This document shows positions 5,348-5,513 of a stretch of 5,513 nt of DNA, one piece after another. Source of the stretch: an uncultured Eubacteriaceae bacterium (GTDB taxonomy: Bacteria; Bacillota; Clostridia; Lachnospirales; CAG-274). The translations under genes and the position numbers were made by a program. The notes under the pieces are model-generated. The model was given only the letters and a program-made list of their open reading frames with translations. It was not told the origin of the DNA and did no database searches. Location: assembly GCA_938042265.1 (NCBI GenBank), contig CALIRN010000035.1, positions 1-5,513 of the forward strand, in the 5' to 3' direction. Position 1 is the first letter of the stretch. Every line of letters starts with the position of its first letter.

Positions 5348-5513
5348 TTAAAATACATAATCATTATGTTGCTTTTCAAACCCTATTGTAGTTGATGGAC
5401 CGTGACCGCTGAAAACCTTGGTTTCATCAGGCAATACATAGAGCTTTGTAATTATGCTTTTTCTCAAGGTCTCCTCATCACCCGTAGGAAAATCCGTTCT
5501 GCCTATACTGCCC
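5348..5513 (-). CDS. MBL-fold metallo-hydrolase (glyoxalase II/YcbL-like), C-terminal part
   Basis: Only the last 54 codons lie in the window; the gene is cut by the right edge and ends at TAA 5350-5348. The visible sequence has the hallmark GSIGRTDFPTG, a KLYVLPDETKVF segment and SGHGPSTTIGFEKQHN. The His of SGHGP (codon 5404-5402) is the expected C-terminal metal ligand of the metallo-beta-lactamase fold in this glyoxalase II-like group. The HxHxDH motif and bridging Asp would lie outside the window. These enzymes hydrolyse thioesters such as S-D-lactoylglutathione or related substrates; this one's substrate cannot be told. In Clostridia a gene of this type commonly sits directly ahead of hemZ. 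No intrinsic terminator separates the two here. Confidence 0.92.
   Translation of the reverse strand, partial: GSIGRTDFPTGDEETLRKSIITKLYVLPDETKVFSGHGPSTTIGFEKQHNDYVF

Overview
The window looks like a piece of the core chromosome of an anaerobic Gram-positive bacterium of the class Clostridia, possibly an Oscillospirales/Ruminococcaceae-type gut organism. The grounds are moderate-to-low G+C, strong AGGAGG-type ribosome binding sites, a HemZ-type radical SAM protein, a single-pass Gram-positive-style signal peptidase I and a DUF1858 CxxC protein. The genus is inference only. All six genes I can support lie on the minus strand, so they read from right to left. Plus-strand open frames inside these genes are shadows.

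In transcription order: (a) 5513-5348 is the C-terminal end of an MBL-fold metallo-hydrolase of the glyoxalase II/YcbL type, cut by the window edge. (b) 5347-5147 is a 0.2 kb non-coding gap. It holds a G+C-richer, hairpin-dense element of about 175 bp, either a dispersed palindromic repeat or a structured RNA/leader. (c) 5146-3719 is hemZ, a radical SAM protein of the coproporphyrinogen III dehydrogenase family. (d) 3707-1683 starts 11 nt later and encodes a 674-aa helicase that closely resembles Suv3, the mitochondrial/alphaproteobacterial RNA helicase, with an added C-terminal zinc ribbon. (e) 1682-1517 is intergenic and carries a good sigma-A-type promoter. (f) 1516-1103 is a 137-aa protein with a SHOCT-like N-terminus, a charged amphipathic helix and a very acidic tail, followed by a strong intrinsic terminator (1073-1036). 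(g) 995-393 is lepB, signal peptidase I. (h) 354-142 is a 70-aa DUF1858 protein, co-transcribed with lepB and ended by a near-perfect bidirectional terminator (110-83). (i) The last 44 bases hold a promoter reading leftward out of the window, with its -10 box between the arms of an inverted repeat that looks like a repressor operator.

There are probably three to four transcription units: MBL-hemZ-helicase (perhaps with an internal start at the hairpin element), the SHOCT-like gene alone, lepB-DUF1858, and the unseen gene to the left. I see no phage, IS, CRISPR, rRNA or tRNA. No complete new system is visible. The best leads are the hairpin element ahead of hemZ, the bacterial Suv3-like helicase coupled to hemZ, and the operator-flanked promoter at the left edge.
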